Below are positions 23,221 through 32,555 of a DNA stretch of 64,000 bases, piece by piece. The stretch is from JAVVEG01 sp032251455 (GTDB lineage: Bacteria > Pseudomonadota > Gammaproteobacteria > Pseudomonadales > Pseudohongiellaceae), in the NCBI GenBank assembly GCA_032251455.1, contig JAVVEG010000010.1:48087-112086 (forward strand), read 5' to 3'. Position numbers and translations under genes: made by a program. Below the pieces are notes generated by a model. It did no database searches, was not told the origin of the DNA, and saw only the letters and a list, made by a program, of their open reading frames with translations. The stretch's first letter is position 1. Each line of letters starts with the position of its first letter.

Positions 23221-25782
23221 TCAGAGTCGGAATTCTAACTGTGCGCTAAAGGAGCGCCCTTCCTTGTAACCTGTGGTGATAAAACCGCCCTGGGTGATGT
23301 CGCTGCGCTCATCCAGCAGGTTTTGTGCCTTCAAGCTCATCTTCCAGCGGCTGCCGAATTCTTTCTGGATAACCACGTCCAGCTCGCCCCGCTCTTCTTC
23401 GATCAGGTCCGGTGCGCCCAGAATGCCGACCTCAAAAATCCGCTCGCCGGTAAAGTTATACAGCAGGGTAGCAGTCAAACCATCGAAGCTGTCATAGCCC
23501 AACTGAGCATTGAACAAGGTATCGGACTGACCTTGCAGGCTGCGCGAGGTGTTGGTCAGAATACTGTTCGCCTGTTGCCCGATGGTGACGTCAGAGTCGA
23601 TGAAAGAGACATTACCGGCCACATAAAAACCGTCCCAGCGATCGCCCAGGAAGTCGAGTTGTTTTCTGCCGTCAATTTCAATGCCCCGGTTTGTCGCAGA
23701 GTCGGCATTGATGAAACTGCGCGCACTGTTGGCACCGGGTTGCACCACTGACTCGATAGGCGAATCGAATTCCTTGTAGAAGAAACCAATGGACAGCGAA
23801 TCGGAAAAGCCGAAATACCATTCCCAGCGCAGATCATAATTCTTGATATTGGCAATCTTCAGATCGGGATTGCCAACCACTTCAAGACCGGTCAGTGGAT
23901 TGGTAAACGTGGCTGGAGAGAGTTCGCGAAAATCCGGGCGTGAAGTGGTTTCGCTGTAGCCCAGGCGGAATTGATGATTGCCCAGGATATAGGTTGCCGT
24001 CATGCTGGGCAGCAGATCATCACTGGCCAGGTTGGCCTTTATGGTGTTCGCTGGTCTGAACAGATCGAAGGTGGTGACGTTCTGGGTGTAGTCTTCCTGG
24101 CGCAAACCGGCCAGCAATTGGAAACGGTCGGAGAAATTGATGTCGGTCTGCAGATAGTAGGCCTCCAGTTCACGCGTGGCATGGTAGGCATCAGTGGGCC
24201 GGGTGGTTTCGCGCAATTCAAAACCGCCAGGTCCAATATTCTCAGGCGCCAGAATTGCCGACAGGGGTTGGCTGAGAAAGCCTGGACGGTTGGCTACATC
24301 ACCCAGCTCCACGAAACTGAAGCGGCGAATTTCATAATCCCGTTCGTTGTCCTGCCGGTTGTACCCGGCCGAGAAAGTGAATGTAGAACCGCGTGGCCCG
24401 TAGGCGACGAAAGAGGCATCGATGGCATAATCCTTGTTGAGATCATCCAGTTCACTGAAGCGTCTGACATTGGAACTTGAGCGCAGATTGAAAATGTACT
24501 CGTCATCGACCAGGTCCTGGCGGAATTCTCTTTCATCGGGTGAATCACGCTCAGCGGTAGAACGGTTGTAACGCCAGTTCAGAGTAAATTCGCGGGCATC
24601 GGGGAAATAATGCTCCCCTTGTAGTTGATTGGAAACCAGTTCGCGTTCGATGAAATCAATTTCCGTAATTCTGCTGTTGACGCGGTCGTCACCAAAAAAC
24701 CCTTCACTTTGCGCAGCAATATTGTCTGTTTGGCGCAGTACCAGGCTGGTTGCTGTGAGGGTATGGTTATCCGTCAACTCGATACTGCCGGTAAGAAAAC
24801 CAGTCAGGTCGATATTGTTCTCGGTGCCGGAATAGTCGAATTCATTTTCGCTGACCAGTTCGTTCTGGCCGGCAACCTTGAAGGTGTTTCTTTCGATATC
24901 CTTCTGATCCCAGCTGTTGTCATAATCCAGTGCGGCCATATAGTTGACACGGTAATTGCCCACATCATGAAAGTTACCCAGGCTGGCACTGAAGCCGACA
25001 TCGGTGGGAATCGATTTCGAAGACACATCATAGGTGTTATCCAGGCTCTGGCCTATTGCCTGCAGTTCCTGTGCCGTAAAACCGCCATCGTTGAGGAAGG
25101 GGTTTTTGCGCTTCAGTTGCTGACCATTGGCTGTGGCTGCAGCCAACAGGGAAGGCAGTTCGCGGCTGCCATCATCAAACCCGATCCAGTCTTTGTCGCC
25201 TGAATTCGCTTCCAGGCCATTGGTAAAACTGGTTTGGTCATTGCTACCCAGCGAGGTGGACACATTGAAGAAAAATTCATCATTGGATTTCTTGGTGCGC
25301 ATCTGCAGTACCCCACCGCCAAATTCACTAGGGAATTGGGCTGAATAGGTTTTTTGGACGACGACACTGTCCATTACGGCATTGGGAAACAGGTCCAGGG
25401 GCACTACCCGGTTCAGTGGCTCCGGGCTGGGCAGGCTGGAACCGTTGAGCAAGGCCGAGGAGTAGCGGTCACCCATGCCACGGACAAAAATGAACTTGCC
25501 GCCAACCAGACTGAGTCCAGCCACCCGCTTGAGCCCTTCTGCGATATTGGAGTCACCGGAACGGCTGAACTGTTCGTTGGTCAGCACACTGGACAAGGCC
25601 GAGGTACTGCGCTTTTCATCGGGCACATAACGGCCGATCACTGAAATTTCCTCAACCTGGGGAATAGGCCTGGCAGCAGAGCTTGCTGGGACACTGGCTG
25701 AGTCCTGGCCTGTGTCCTGGGCCAGGGTAAGCGCACTGCTCATGGCAATGGCAATGGCTGTGGGCAGGGTTCTTTTGATCAT
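23221..25782 (-). CDS. TonB-dependent outer membrane receptor
   Basis: 853 residues: signal peptide (to AQDT), a TonB-box region VEEISVIGRYV, plug domain (about 55-190, with FVRGMGDRYSSALLNGSSLP and FPSEFGGGVLQMRTK), then a beta-barrel to the C-terminal strand FSAQLEFRL. The plug matches receptors that span the outer membrane and use the proton motive force through TonB. ATG 25782 was chosen because the extension to 25866 has no signal-peptide character. It is transcribed in the same direction as the beta-helix gene upstream, with a terminator between. The substrate is unknown; the pairing with an exported beta-helix protein is the best clue. Confidence 0.88.
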   Translation of the reverse strand: MIKRTLPTAIAIAMSSALTLAQDTGQDSASVPASSAARPIPQVEEISVIGRYVPDEKRSTSALSSVLTNEQFSRSGDSNIAEGLKRVAGLSLVGGKFIFVRGMGDRYSSALLNGSSLPSPEPLNRVVPLDLFPNAVMDSVVVQKTYSAQFPSEFGGGVLQMRTKKSNDEFFFNVSTSLGSNDQTSFTNGLEANSGDKDWIGFDDGSRELPSLLAAATANGQQLKRKNPFLNDGGFTAQELQAIGQSLDNTYDVSSKSIPTDVGFSASLGNFHDVGNYRVNYMAALDYDNSWDQKDIERNTFKVAGQNELVSENEFDYSGTENNIDLTGFLTGSIELTDNHTLTATSLVLRQTDNIAAQSEGFFGDDRVNSRITEIDFIERELVSNQLQGEHYFPDAREFTLNWRYNRSTAERDSPDEREFRQDLVDDEYIFNLRSSSNVRRFSELDDLNKDYAIDASFVAYGPRGSTFTFSAGYNRQDNERDYEIRRFSFVELGDVANRPGFLSQPLSAILAPENIGPGGFELRETTRPTDAYHATRELEAYYLQTDINFSDRFQLLAGLRQEDYTQNVTTFDLFRPANTIKANLASDDLLPSMTATYILGNHQFRLGYSETTSRPDFRELSPATFTNPLTGLEVVGNPDLKIANIKNYDLRWEWYFGFSDSLSIGFFYKEFDSPIESVVQPGANSARSFINADSATNRGIEIDGRKQLDFLGDRWDGFYVAGNVSFIDSDVTIGQQANSILTNTSRSLQGQSDTLFNAQLGYDSFDGLTATLLYNFTGERIFEVGILGAPDLIEEERGELDVVIQKEFGSRWKMSLKAQNLLDERSDITQGGFITTGYKEGRSFSAQLEFRL

Positions 25783-25931
25783 GAGAACATCCGTAGAAAG
25801 TAGGGGGAGTATCTGGATTTGCGGCCAGTGTAGCGGCACAAGATGACAGTAATATTTCAGAGTCATGACAGAAATATTACAAAGTGACAGATTGATGGCA
25901 GTTCAATGAATTTGTTGAAATTCAGGATAAG

Positions 25932-25956
25932 AAAAAGGCACCCGAAGGTGCCTTTT
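25932..25956 (-). terminator. Rho-independent terminator after the beta-helix gene
   Basis: Stem GGCACC/GGTGCC with a four-base loop, flanked by A and T runs on both sides (AAAAAGGCACCCGAAGGTGCCTTTT). It follows the beta-helix stop by about 30 bp on the minus strand. Placed before the TonB receptor gene, it separates or attenuates the two. Confidence 0.8.
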
Positions 25957-25987
25957 CATGCTCTCCGTTCCCTGGAGCCGGACAGAC

Positions 25988-27754
25988 TCAGTCCTGGAAA
26001 ATCCAGCTTGCTGCCCAATCTGACTGAGCATTCTTGATGGCGCCGATGTGATCGACCTGATCAAAGAACGGGTCAGAGAAAGCGGCTGCCGGCAGGGCAT
26101 TGACGCTGTCAGTATTGACAAAGCCATTCAGGCTCACGCTGCCCAGGGAGTTGCCAGCCTGGTTATTGAACCAGTCAGCAACCGACCAGGGCGCATTGGC
26201 GCTGCTGCCAAAGGGTGTGGAGCAGGCCAGACGGGAATGGGTGATGGTCAGTTCACCCGTCAGGCTGGTTGCCGAGGAGCCGCCGTTGGTGAAGGTAGCG
26301 TCGTCATTCAGGTTCAGACAGGTGCCGGAGTTCAACACGACAAAGTTGGAGATGTTGGCCCCGGTCCCGCGGCGCAGGGTTATGCCATTCCCGCTGCCCT
26401 TGCCAATCATGGTGAAGTTGGCCAGGGTGGGCTTGGAACGTGGCAGGGAATCGAAATTGAATTCATTGTTGTCCGCTTCTATGCCGCGGTCACCAAAGTT
26501 CTCACGCTGCTGGATGATGACGTTCTGTACCTTGCCCCGCCAGCCGAAAGTCCAGTCGAAGGAATCATCTTCATTGCTGGTCAAGACCAGATTCTTGGCA
26601 TTGACCGTGCCGCCAAAGAATTCCACACCGTCATCCGAGCTGCCATGAACCTGCACATTGGAGACTACGGTGCCGCTGCCGACACCCTGGAAGGCAATAC
26701 CATTCAGCTCATTGGTTTCCGTGATGTTCTGGCCTGGGTACTTGACCACGACATAGTTCAGCACACCGCTGTTATCCGTCGGGTTGTTGCCCCCATACAG
26801 ACCGGTAGAGCCTTCCCCTTCCAGTTCGCACAGGACTGTACCGACAGCGCAACCATTCACCGGGGCATTGCCGTTGATGATGATGCCGCCCCAGCGACCG
26901 GTTGTCGTGGGTGTCGCATTGGCTTCATCGTCATAGGTGAAGGTAATGGGGGCTGAGGCAGTTCCGTTGGCTTCAATCTTCGAGCCGCGGTTGATGACCA
27001 GGAAGTTCAGACCCACTGGTGAAATGATCTTGGTGCCGGCATCGATGGACAGGGTGGCAGAATCCGTATTGTCGCCACCGATGAAGACAGCACCATCAAG
27101 TAGATAGACATTGTTCGAAGTCAGGTGCGTGTCAGCAGTAATGGTGCCGTTGAGAATACAGACATCCTTGTTCTCGAACTGGTTGGCTGATTTGGTGGTA
27201 GTTGCCGGGCAGTCCGCAGCCGGCAGTGGTGCCGGGTTGTTGGAGATGCTGAAACGGATGGGGGTTTCAGTAAAGGCCAGGTTGTTGAGGTTGTCGGCGT
27301 AGTAGCCCATGAAGACGTTGAAGTTAAGCCCCTGCAGGTTTGAATACTGACCTACCAGGTCATCAAATACAGTCAATTTTTCTTTCGCGGGCAGTGCTTT
27401 TTTGGCAAAGGGTCGCAGGCTGGATTCCTGCCCATCCCAGGGCACGAAGAAGCCGCCGCTGAGCATCAGGAAAGCACCCAGGTTGGGCACATCAACCACG
27501 ACGACCATGCCGCCCTGTTTGCCGACATCGGCAGGGTCAACATTGATGGTGCCAACTACATCAAAGGCAGTATTGGCATCGATAGTGGTGACGAAGGTCG
27601 CGCTGGCATCGGTAGTGGCACCGCCGCTGAAGCTGGCATTGGTTGCTGCGCCGCTGAGGGTGGTTGGAGTGAGAACGGGTTCAGCCGCTTGCAGGCTGAG
27701 GCTGAAGCTGGCAAAGGCCAGTGCGACAGCGAGTTTGTTCCGGTTGAAATTCAT
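25988..27754 (-). CDS. Exported parallel-beta-helix-like protein
   Basis: 588 residues. A Sec signal peptide (MNFNRNKLAVALAFASFSLS, then LQA before AEP) is followed by a threonine/alanine-rich region and a long central part with repeated short strands such as VYLLDGAVFIGGDN, FLVINRGSKIEANGT, RWGGIIINGNAP and GIAFQGVGSGTVVSNVQVHG, the look of a right-handed beta-helix. Charged and aromatic residues cluster in DRGIEADNNEFNFDSLPRS. No catalytic motif is recognised. AGGAG lies 5 bp before the ATG. Probably released to or anchored at the outer surface and used with the TonB receptor encoded downstream, for example to bind a ligand or a polymer; this is inference. Confidence 0.78.
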   Translation of the reverse strand: MNFNRNKLAVALAFASFSLSLQAAEPVLTPTTLSGAATNASFSGGATTDASATFVTTIDANTAFDVVGTINVDPADVGKQGGMVVVVDVPNLGAFLMLSGGFFVPWDGQESSLRPFAKKALPAKEKLTVFDDLVGQYSNLQGLNFNVFMGYYADNLNNLAFTETPIRFSISNNPAPLPAADCPATTTKSANQFENKDVCILNGTITADTHLTSNNVYLLDGAVFIGGDNTDSATLSIDAGTKIISPVGLNFLVINRGSKIEANGTASAPITFTYDDEANATPTTTGRWGGIIINGNAPVNGCAVGTVLCELEGEGSTGLYGGNNPTDNSGVLNYVVVKYPGQNITETNELNGIAFQGVGSGTVVSNVQVHGSSDDGVEFFGGTVNAKNLVLTSNEDDSFDWTFGWRGKVQNVIIQQRENFGDRGIEADNNEFNFDSLPRSKPTLANFTMIGKGSGNGITLRRGTGANISNFVVLNSGTCLNLNDDATFTNGGSSATSLTGELTITHSRLACSTPFGSSANAPWSVADWFNNQAGNSLGSVSLNGFVNTDSVNALPAAAFSDPFFDQVDHIGAIKNAQSDWAASWIFQD

Positions 27755-27937
27755 AATGACTCCTGGGTCGTTTGAATGATTTGGATTCGGCAACTATGCT
27801 GAACAGGGCTTATGGTAGAGGGGGAATATTTCAGTTGTGCGACAGGAGTATTGCAGTTTCTTGACAGCTACGGTGTGGCCTGCGAAAGTGAGGGCCGTTT
27901 TGACGGGGCGGTATTCAGGCAGGCTTGGACACTAAAA

Positions 27938-28567
27938 ATGAAGCAGGACATAAGGCAGGCATGGCGGCAATTTCTTCTGTTGAACTTTTCATTGCTGATC
28001 ATGCTGGGTTTATGGCCGGGCTCATCGCAAACAGCTCTGGCGCATGGGGGGGTTGCCTTTGCAGAGGACCAATGTGTCATCAATATTGATTTTCTGACCG
28101 CTCACTTCACCATCTATCAGCCCGAGGCCAGTGGCAGCAAAGAGTTCTGTGAGGATCTTCCAGCGGTCACCGATACGCTTTTCGTCATGGAATACCTGCA
28201 TGATTACCTGCGCGAAATGCCTGTTGATTTTCGCATCATTGAAGATCGCGAGGATGTCGGCATCTATGCACGCTGGGAGGATATCGCAGGCATTGCGGAC
28301 CTTGATGAGGTCACGGTGTTTTACCAGCCTCCGGAAATCCGTCCTTCCGGGGAGCTGACAGTCAACTATCGGTTTGAGGAAAAGGGTACGTATATCGGTA
28401 TCGTCACGGCGCAACATCCCCAGGACGACCGGGTGTACCGCTCGGTGTTCTATTTCCAGACAGGAGGCCCGGACTACGGCAGCCTGCCCTTGTTTCTGGC
28501 GCTGATACTGGTCTTGCAGGGAGGGTACTGGCTTGGCAATGGAGGCTGGCGCCGGCTGCGATCATGA
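27938..28567 (+). CDS. Small exported membrane-anchored protein, possible copper-binding mature N-terminal His
   Basis: 209 residues. A signal peptide ends in ALA (33-35) before His36-Gly-Gly, so normal signal peptidase cleavage would leave a histidine as residue 1, as in CopC, LPMO and PmoB proteins that bind copper through a His brace. Two cysteines (in DQCVINI and EFCEDLP) may form a disulfide; a single C-terminal helix (SLPLFLALILVLQGGYWLG) anchors the protein. No domain name is recognised. ATG 27938 was chosen for its direct start of the signal peptide. Its stop overlaps the multicopper oxidase gene as ATGA, so it is the first gene of a copper operon. Confidence 0.75.
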   Translation: MKQDIRQAWRQFLLLNFSLLIMLGLWPGSSQTALAHGGVAFAEDQCVINIDFLTAHFTIYQPEASGSKEFCEDLPAVTDTLFVMEYLHDYLREMPVDFRIIEDREDVGIYARWEDIAGIADLDEVTVFYQPPEIRPSGELTVNYRFEEKGTYIGIVTAQHPQDDRVYRSVFYFQTGGPDYGSLPLFLALILVLQGGYWLGNGGWRRLRS

Positions 28568-30267
28568 GGTTCCCCACCACGCCCCTGCTGAGAACTGCCA
28601 TTCTGCTGGTACTGGCGCTGCTGGCCAGTGCCCTGCTTTATCCACCGCAATGGTATCCGCTGCAACTGCGTTTTGAGTTGGGGCGCCTGCTGGGTGTGCC
28701 TCAGGATATCAGTGGGGTGGAAACCGCTGCCTCGAATAGCCCCGCAACAGCTCTGCCCGAGGAAGCCTGTCCGCAGGACCTGCCCGGCTGGCGCCAGGAG
28801 CAGGTCATCGAGGGCGTCAGTATTGCCGCCAGCCTGGGCTGTCTGCCGGATAACCCGTATGCCATTGCAGCCTTTGTCAAGGGGACCAACAATGTGTCCA
28901 CCGAAACCCTTCTGCTGGCGGGGTTGGCTCCGGATGCGGTAGTCAAGGGTGCAGACCTCGATGGGGATGGGGATGCCGATGAGATTCATATCCGCCTGGA
29001 GGTGGTTGAACTCAATGGCGGTTCGCCGGACAGTCTTGAGCCAACGGCACAATTCGAGATTGCACCCGGGATAAAACCGGCCTTGTGGGTATTTGCGCCC
29101 AAATCGTTTGGCATGGCGACGGAGAACTTTGAATCGGACCAGGCCATGCCACTGTTGCGCCTGCCCTCGCCGGCCATCCGCGTGGAACAGGGCGACAGGG
29201 TGAAGGTTACCCTGGAAAACACACACTACCTGCCACACACAATCCATTTCCATGGTGTCGATCATCCCTGGTTGGACGCCAATGGTCAGGGGAATGACGG
29301 GGTGCCAATCAGCAGCGAGATGCCCTTGTTGCCAGGCGAGGCAAGAACCTACGAGTTCACTCCGCGCAACAGTGGCACCCTGTTCTACCACTGTCATGTG
29401 CAGCCACAGGCGCATGTGTTGATGGGCTTGCAGGGCATGTTCATCATCGAGGAGCAACGGGCAGACAATACGCTGCAGACACTCAATATTGGTGCAGGCC
29501 ATGTGCGGGTGCGCTCGGCCGATAGCCGTGAGCACTACGATGAGGAGTTTGATCTGCATTACACCGATATCGATTCCCGGCTGGGCAGTGTCGTCCAAAG
29601 CAGCAACCAGCCGGCAACCATCCGGCAGTGGATCGAGGGTGGCTATGATCTGCAAACCGCCAACAGCGATCTGTACACGCTCAACGGGCGGGCTTTCCCC
29701 TATACGTTCCGCGAATCACTGCTGCTGACCAGGCCGGACAGCCGCAACCGGCTGCGTGTGCTCAATGCCGGCAGCCAGGGCGTGGCCTTGCACACACATG
29801 GACACAAGGCCCGGGTAACGCATTATGACGGGGTGGAATTGGCGCCAGGGGCCAGTTACCTGCGTGATGTATTCTGGATAGCCAGCGGGCAGCGTCTGGA
29901 CCTGACCTTGAGCACTCACAATGACGGCATACACTCCTATGGCAGCGGTGTCTGGCTGCTGCACGATCATCAAGGCCGGGGTGTCATGAACAATGGCATT
30001 GCGCCCGGTGGCAATGTCAGCGCCATCGTTTATGAGGAATATCTTGGCGACAACGGCTGGCCTATCACCTACGGTGAAGCGCTGGGAAAATTCTTCGATG
30101 CCAGTTTCTACACGCGTGCGCCGGAGGTGGAAGCCTCCTGGCAGCTGACGCCGTGGCTGCTGATCCGCCTGGCCCTGCTGATGTTGACGCTGGGTCTGGC
30201 CCTGGCCTGCCTGTTGCGCCTGGTCATGCTGGTGACGGAAAACAACAGCACGAGGTCTGGTTCATGA
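28564..30267 (+). CDS. Membrane-anchored two-domain multicopper oxidase (type C layout)
   Basis: 567 residues. An N-terminal helix (10-28) and a C-terminal helix (about 530-552) flank two cupredoxin domains. Domain 1 has HFHG at 228-231 and HCH at 276-278 with a following H..M, so its type 1 site (Cys277) lies in domain 1; domain 2 has HTHGH at 410-414 and HDH at 467-469 without a Cys. This is the arrangement called type C in two-domain oxidases, in which type 2/3 centres form between subunits. It should oxidise cuprous copper or a small organic donor with oxygen. The stop overlaps the cupredoxin gene by 4 bp. About 180 residues before the first copper motif are unassigned. Confidence 0.85.
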   Translation: MRFPTTPLLRTAILLVLALLASALLYPPQWYPLQLRFELGRLLGVPQDISGVETAASNSPATALPEEACPQDLPGWRQEQVIEGVSIAASLGCLPDNPYAIAAFVKGTNNVSTETLLLAGLAPDAVVKGADLDGDGDADEIHIRLEVVELNGGSPDSLEPTAQFEIAPGIKPALWVFAPKSFGMATENFESDQAMPLLRLPSPAIRVEQGDRVKVTLENTHYLPHTIHFHGVDHPWLDANGQGNDGVPISSEMPLLPGEARTYEFTPRNSGTLFYHCHVQPQAHVLMGLQGMFIIEEQRADNTLQTLNIGAGHVRVRSADSREHYDEEFDLHYTDIDSRLGSVVQSSNQPATIRQWIEGGYDLQTANSDLYTLNGRAFPYTFRESLLLTRPDSRNRLRVLNAGSQGVALHTHGHKARVTHYDGVELAPGASYLRDVFWIASGQRLDLTLSTHNDGIHSYGSGVWLLHDHQGRGVMNNGIAPGGNVSAIVYEEYLGDNGWPITYGEALGKFFDASFYTRAPEVEASWQLTPWLLIRLALLMLTLGLALACLLRLVMLVTENNSTRSGS

Positions 30268-30980
30268 ATACCAGAATTGCCGGTTGGAAGGGTCTGGGTT
30301 TTGCTGCGCTGGCTCTGCTGCTTGCCGGGCTGGCACTGGCTGCTGAAGAGGCCGGTGACAGTCATCAGGCTCATGCGAGAAATCCGGGGCATGACGGGCA
30401 TCAGATGCAGTTCGACCGCCAGGGTATGGTGATGAACAGCAATTCCACTGAACTGCCATTGAACTGCCAGCAACTGACTGAGGATGTGCATTTCACGGTC
30501 TATGCCGGTACTGCCCATGCTTTTTCTGCCGGGCAGGTTTTCGGTTACAGCCAGCATGAATTCAGCGTATCTCCCTGCAGCAGGGTCACGGTGCATCTGG
30601 TGAATGAGGACCAGGTGCGGCATCAGTGGATGCTGCATGGCTTGCCCCGCTACCTCTATCCGCAAGGCATGTTTCACCTGGAAGCCGCCGGTGGCCAGAC
30701 CGTGATGGGCAGCTTCATCGTGCCGGCGGACGCGGCCACCTATCTGGTGCATTGCGATATTACCCAACACATGGAAAAGGGTATGAAGGCACAACTGCTG
30801 GTTGGCAAGGGGAATGGCAATCTCTGGAGTATTCCTGGGGTGAGTGAAAACTTCCTTGCTGATCAGGAGCAGCTGCCAGATCGCTGGCTGTTGTGGCTGG
30901 CAATGGCTGGTATCCTGCTGCTGGCGGTTTCGCTGGCGCGCTGGCGAGTCTTGCAGCGTCTGCTGCAGACAGAGAAATAA
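30264..30980 (+). CDS. Membrane-anchored cupredoxin
   Basis: 238 residues with a signal peptide (to LALAAEE), a His/Asp/Gln-rich segment (SHQAHARNPGHDGHQMQ), a cupredoxin fold and one C-terminal helix (WLLWLAMAGILLLAVSLARW). Type 1 copper ligands are His120, Cys164, His169 and Met174 (LVHCDITQHMEKGM). It is likely a blue-copper electron carrier for the oxidase encoded just upstream, or a copper sink in the periplasm. The histidine-rich stretch near residue 35-55 may bind additional metal. ATGA overlap with the oxidase gene. Confidence 0.86.
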   Translation: MNTRIAGWKGLGFAALALLLAGLALAAEEAGDSHQAHARNPGHDGHQMQFDRQGMVMNSNSTELPLNCQQLTEDVHFTVYAGTAHAFSAGQVFGYSQHEFSVSPCSRVTVHLVNEDQVRHQWMLHGLPRYLYPQGMFHLEAAGGQTVMGSFIVPADAATYLVHCDITQHMEKGMKAQLLVGKGNGNLWSIPGVSENFLADQEQLPDRWLLWLAMAGILLLAVSLARWRVLQRLLQTEK

Positions 30981-30987
30981 CTCTTGT

Positions 30988-31017
30988 TATCGAGGCTCAG
31001 GCGCTATCGAGGCTCAG
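30988..31017. repeat. 13-bp direct repeat, period 17 bp, after the copper operon
   Basis: TATCGAGGCTCAG occurs at 30988-31000 and 31005-31017, spanning the gap between the cupredoxin stop and the end of the convergent amidohydrolase gene. No stem with a T-tract is seen, so it is not a clear terminator. Confidence 0.6.
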
Positions 31018-32297
31018 CGCCCCGGCACCCGATTGCCGGCAATCCAGACCTGGCTTATCGTCCGGGTATTGCGGATATCCTCCAGCGGGTTGGCATCGAG
31101 CACGACGAAATCCGCCCAGTTGCCGGACACCAGGGTTCCGGTGTCGGTCAGGCCCAGGCACTCGGCGGCAGTTGCAGTGGCTGCCTGCAGGATGGCCATC
31201 GGGCTCATGCCGGCATCGGCCATCATCGCCATCTCCAGGTGTTCGAAATACCCCTGAAAGCGGGCTACAGGGCCACTGTCGGTACCCATGGCAATGCGCA
31301 CGCCGGCATCGGACAGAATCTTGAGGTTGGTCATGGCGATGGCCAAGGAGGCTTTGTATTGCTGGGCTGATTCGCTTTGGCGCAGGCGTTGCTGGCGCGC
31401 CGGGTCGCGCAGACCGGCAATCACCTGTGGGTCCACTTCCTGAAGAAAGAAAGGGTCGCTGAAAAATTCGGGTTCGCCTTCATAAACAAAGGTGGAGACC
31501 TCGCGGGTCAGGGTCGGGCTGTAGCAGGCATTCGTGGATTTGATCAGCGCGATGAAATTGTCATCGACATGGCGGTCACGGACACTGTGGGCAACGAAAT
31601 CGGCCCCCTGGCGCAACAGTTCAGCCGTATCCTCAAGATAGTAGGTATGCACGGCCAGCGGGATATTGAAAGCCTGAGCCTGGCGGCTGATCTCTGCGGC
31701 TATCGCCATCGGCATCTTGGCCGTCCGCCCCAGATTGTCATCCACACGGATCTTGATGAAAGCCGGGTCGAGGCTGGCCGCCGCAGCAACTTCAGCCTGG
31801 GCCTGGGCGATGGAGTCCGGAGCCAGTACCCGTCCGGTCAGCAGCATACGGGCATGACTCAGTGTGTCTGGCTGCAAGCGGTCACGCAAGGCAAAACCCT
31901 CGGGGCCATCGTCGCCAAGGCTGTTGACAGTGGTAACGCCATAGCGGGCGTAGAGGGCCAGTTGTCGCAACAGGTTCTGCTCGGTGTAATGGCCGGATTC
32001 GAGTCCGCGAACGCCGCTGAGATGGCCATGGGCATTGATGAGGCCGGGAATGATGGTCTGGCCGGAGACATCATGGATTATGGCCTGGTCGGGAATGCTG
32101 ACGGCAGTGGCCGGGCCGACTGCAGTGATGCGACCACTTTCCACCAGCAGGGTCGCCTCGGCTATTGGCTGTGCCCCGGTGCCGGTAATGAGGCGGGCAC
32201 CAACAAAGGCCAGAACTTCTTCGGCAGCCATGGTGCTGAGCGAAGTGTGGGCAAACAGTAAACCCGATAACAGAAGCAAGCCGTTTTTCAGCGTCAT
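31014..32297 (-). CDS. Exported metal-dependent amidohydrolase
   Basis: 427 residues with a signal peptide (to STMAAEE). The amidohydrolase superfamily opening GLINAHGHLSGVRG gives the first two metal-binding histidines; HTYYLED and VAHSVRDRH provide later ones and MGTDSGPVA the catalytic Asp. The substrate is likely a cyclic amide, a peptide-derived imide or an N-acyl compound, as for imidazolonepropionase- and prolidase-like relatives. ATG 32297 was taken because GGGGAC lies 7 bp before it; the ATG at 32303 has too short a spacer. Convergent with the cupredoxin gene (33 bp). Confidence 0.85.
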   Translation of the reverse strand: MTLKNGLLLLSGLLFAHTSLSTMAAEEVLAFVGARLITGTGAQPIAEATLLVESGRITAVGPATAVSIPDQAIIHDVSGQTIIPGLINAHGHLSGVRGLESGHYTEQNLLRQLALYARYGVTTVNSLGDDGPEGFALRDRLQPDTLSHARMLLTGRVLAPDSIAQAQAEVAAAASLDPAFIKIRVDDNLGRTAKMPMAIAAEISRQAQAFNIPLAVHTYYLEDTAELLRQGADFVAHSVRDRHVDDNFIALIKSTNACYSPTLTREVSTFVYEGEPEFFSDPFFLQEVDPQVIAGLRDPARQQRLRQSESAQQYKASLAIAMTNLKILSDAGVRIAMGTDSGPVARFQGYFEHLEMAMMADAGMSPMAILQAATATAAECLGLTDTGTLVSGNWADFVVLDANPLEDIRNTRTISQVWIAGNRVPGR

Positions 32298-32464
32298 GAG
32301 CATGTCCCCGGTGCTGATGGTTGCTTTGATGGTAGGCATTCTTCCGGGCTATGTCGAGTGGTCGTTGCGGGCTGCAGCGTTGTGGCTGCAAAGTGCGGCT
32401 GCAGAATTGACAAGAAGACGTGGTTCATAGCTTAATGCGGGCGGGCGCGGGAGCTGGCCCGGTT

Positions 32465-32524
32465 GTTGCCTCGGTTCTTGCATCAGTTGTTGCATCAGTT
32501 GCTGCGCCAGTAGTCGCGTCAGCC
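32465..32524. repeat. Five degenerate 12-bp tandem repeats upstream of mscS-like gene
   Basis: Units GTTGCCTCGGTT, CTTGCATCAGTT, GTTGCATCAGTT, GCTGCGCCAGTA and GTCGCGTCAGCC lie end to end, ending 31 bp before the MscS ATG. The middle units differ by one base. No promoter motif is visible inside the array. It sits between two divergent genes and could affect either. Confidence 0.8.
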
Positions 32525-32555
32525 AACCTTCCGGGATATTTACAGGAATCTGCAA

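Noticed and set aside
28474..29655. 393-codon minus-strand frame
   Set aside because: Shadow of the multicopper oxidase gene.
29941..30000. Multicopper oxidase with lost type 1 copper (HDH instead of HCH in the last motif)
   Set aside because: The cysteine is in the first domain (HCH at 276-278), so the type 1 site is present, in type C arrangement.
32465..32524. CRISPR-like array
   Set aside because: Units are 12 bp and directly adjacent; no spacers and no cas genes anywhere in the window.
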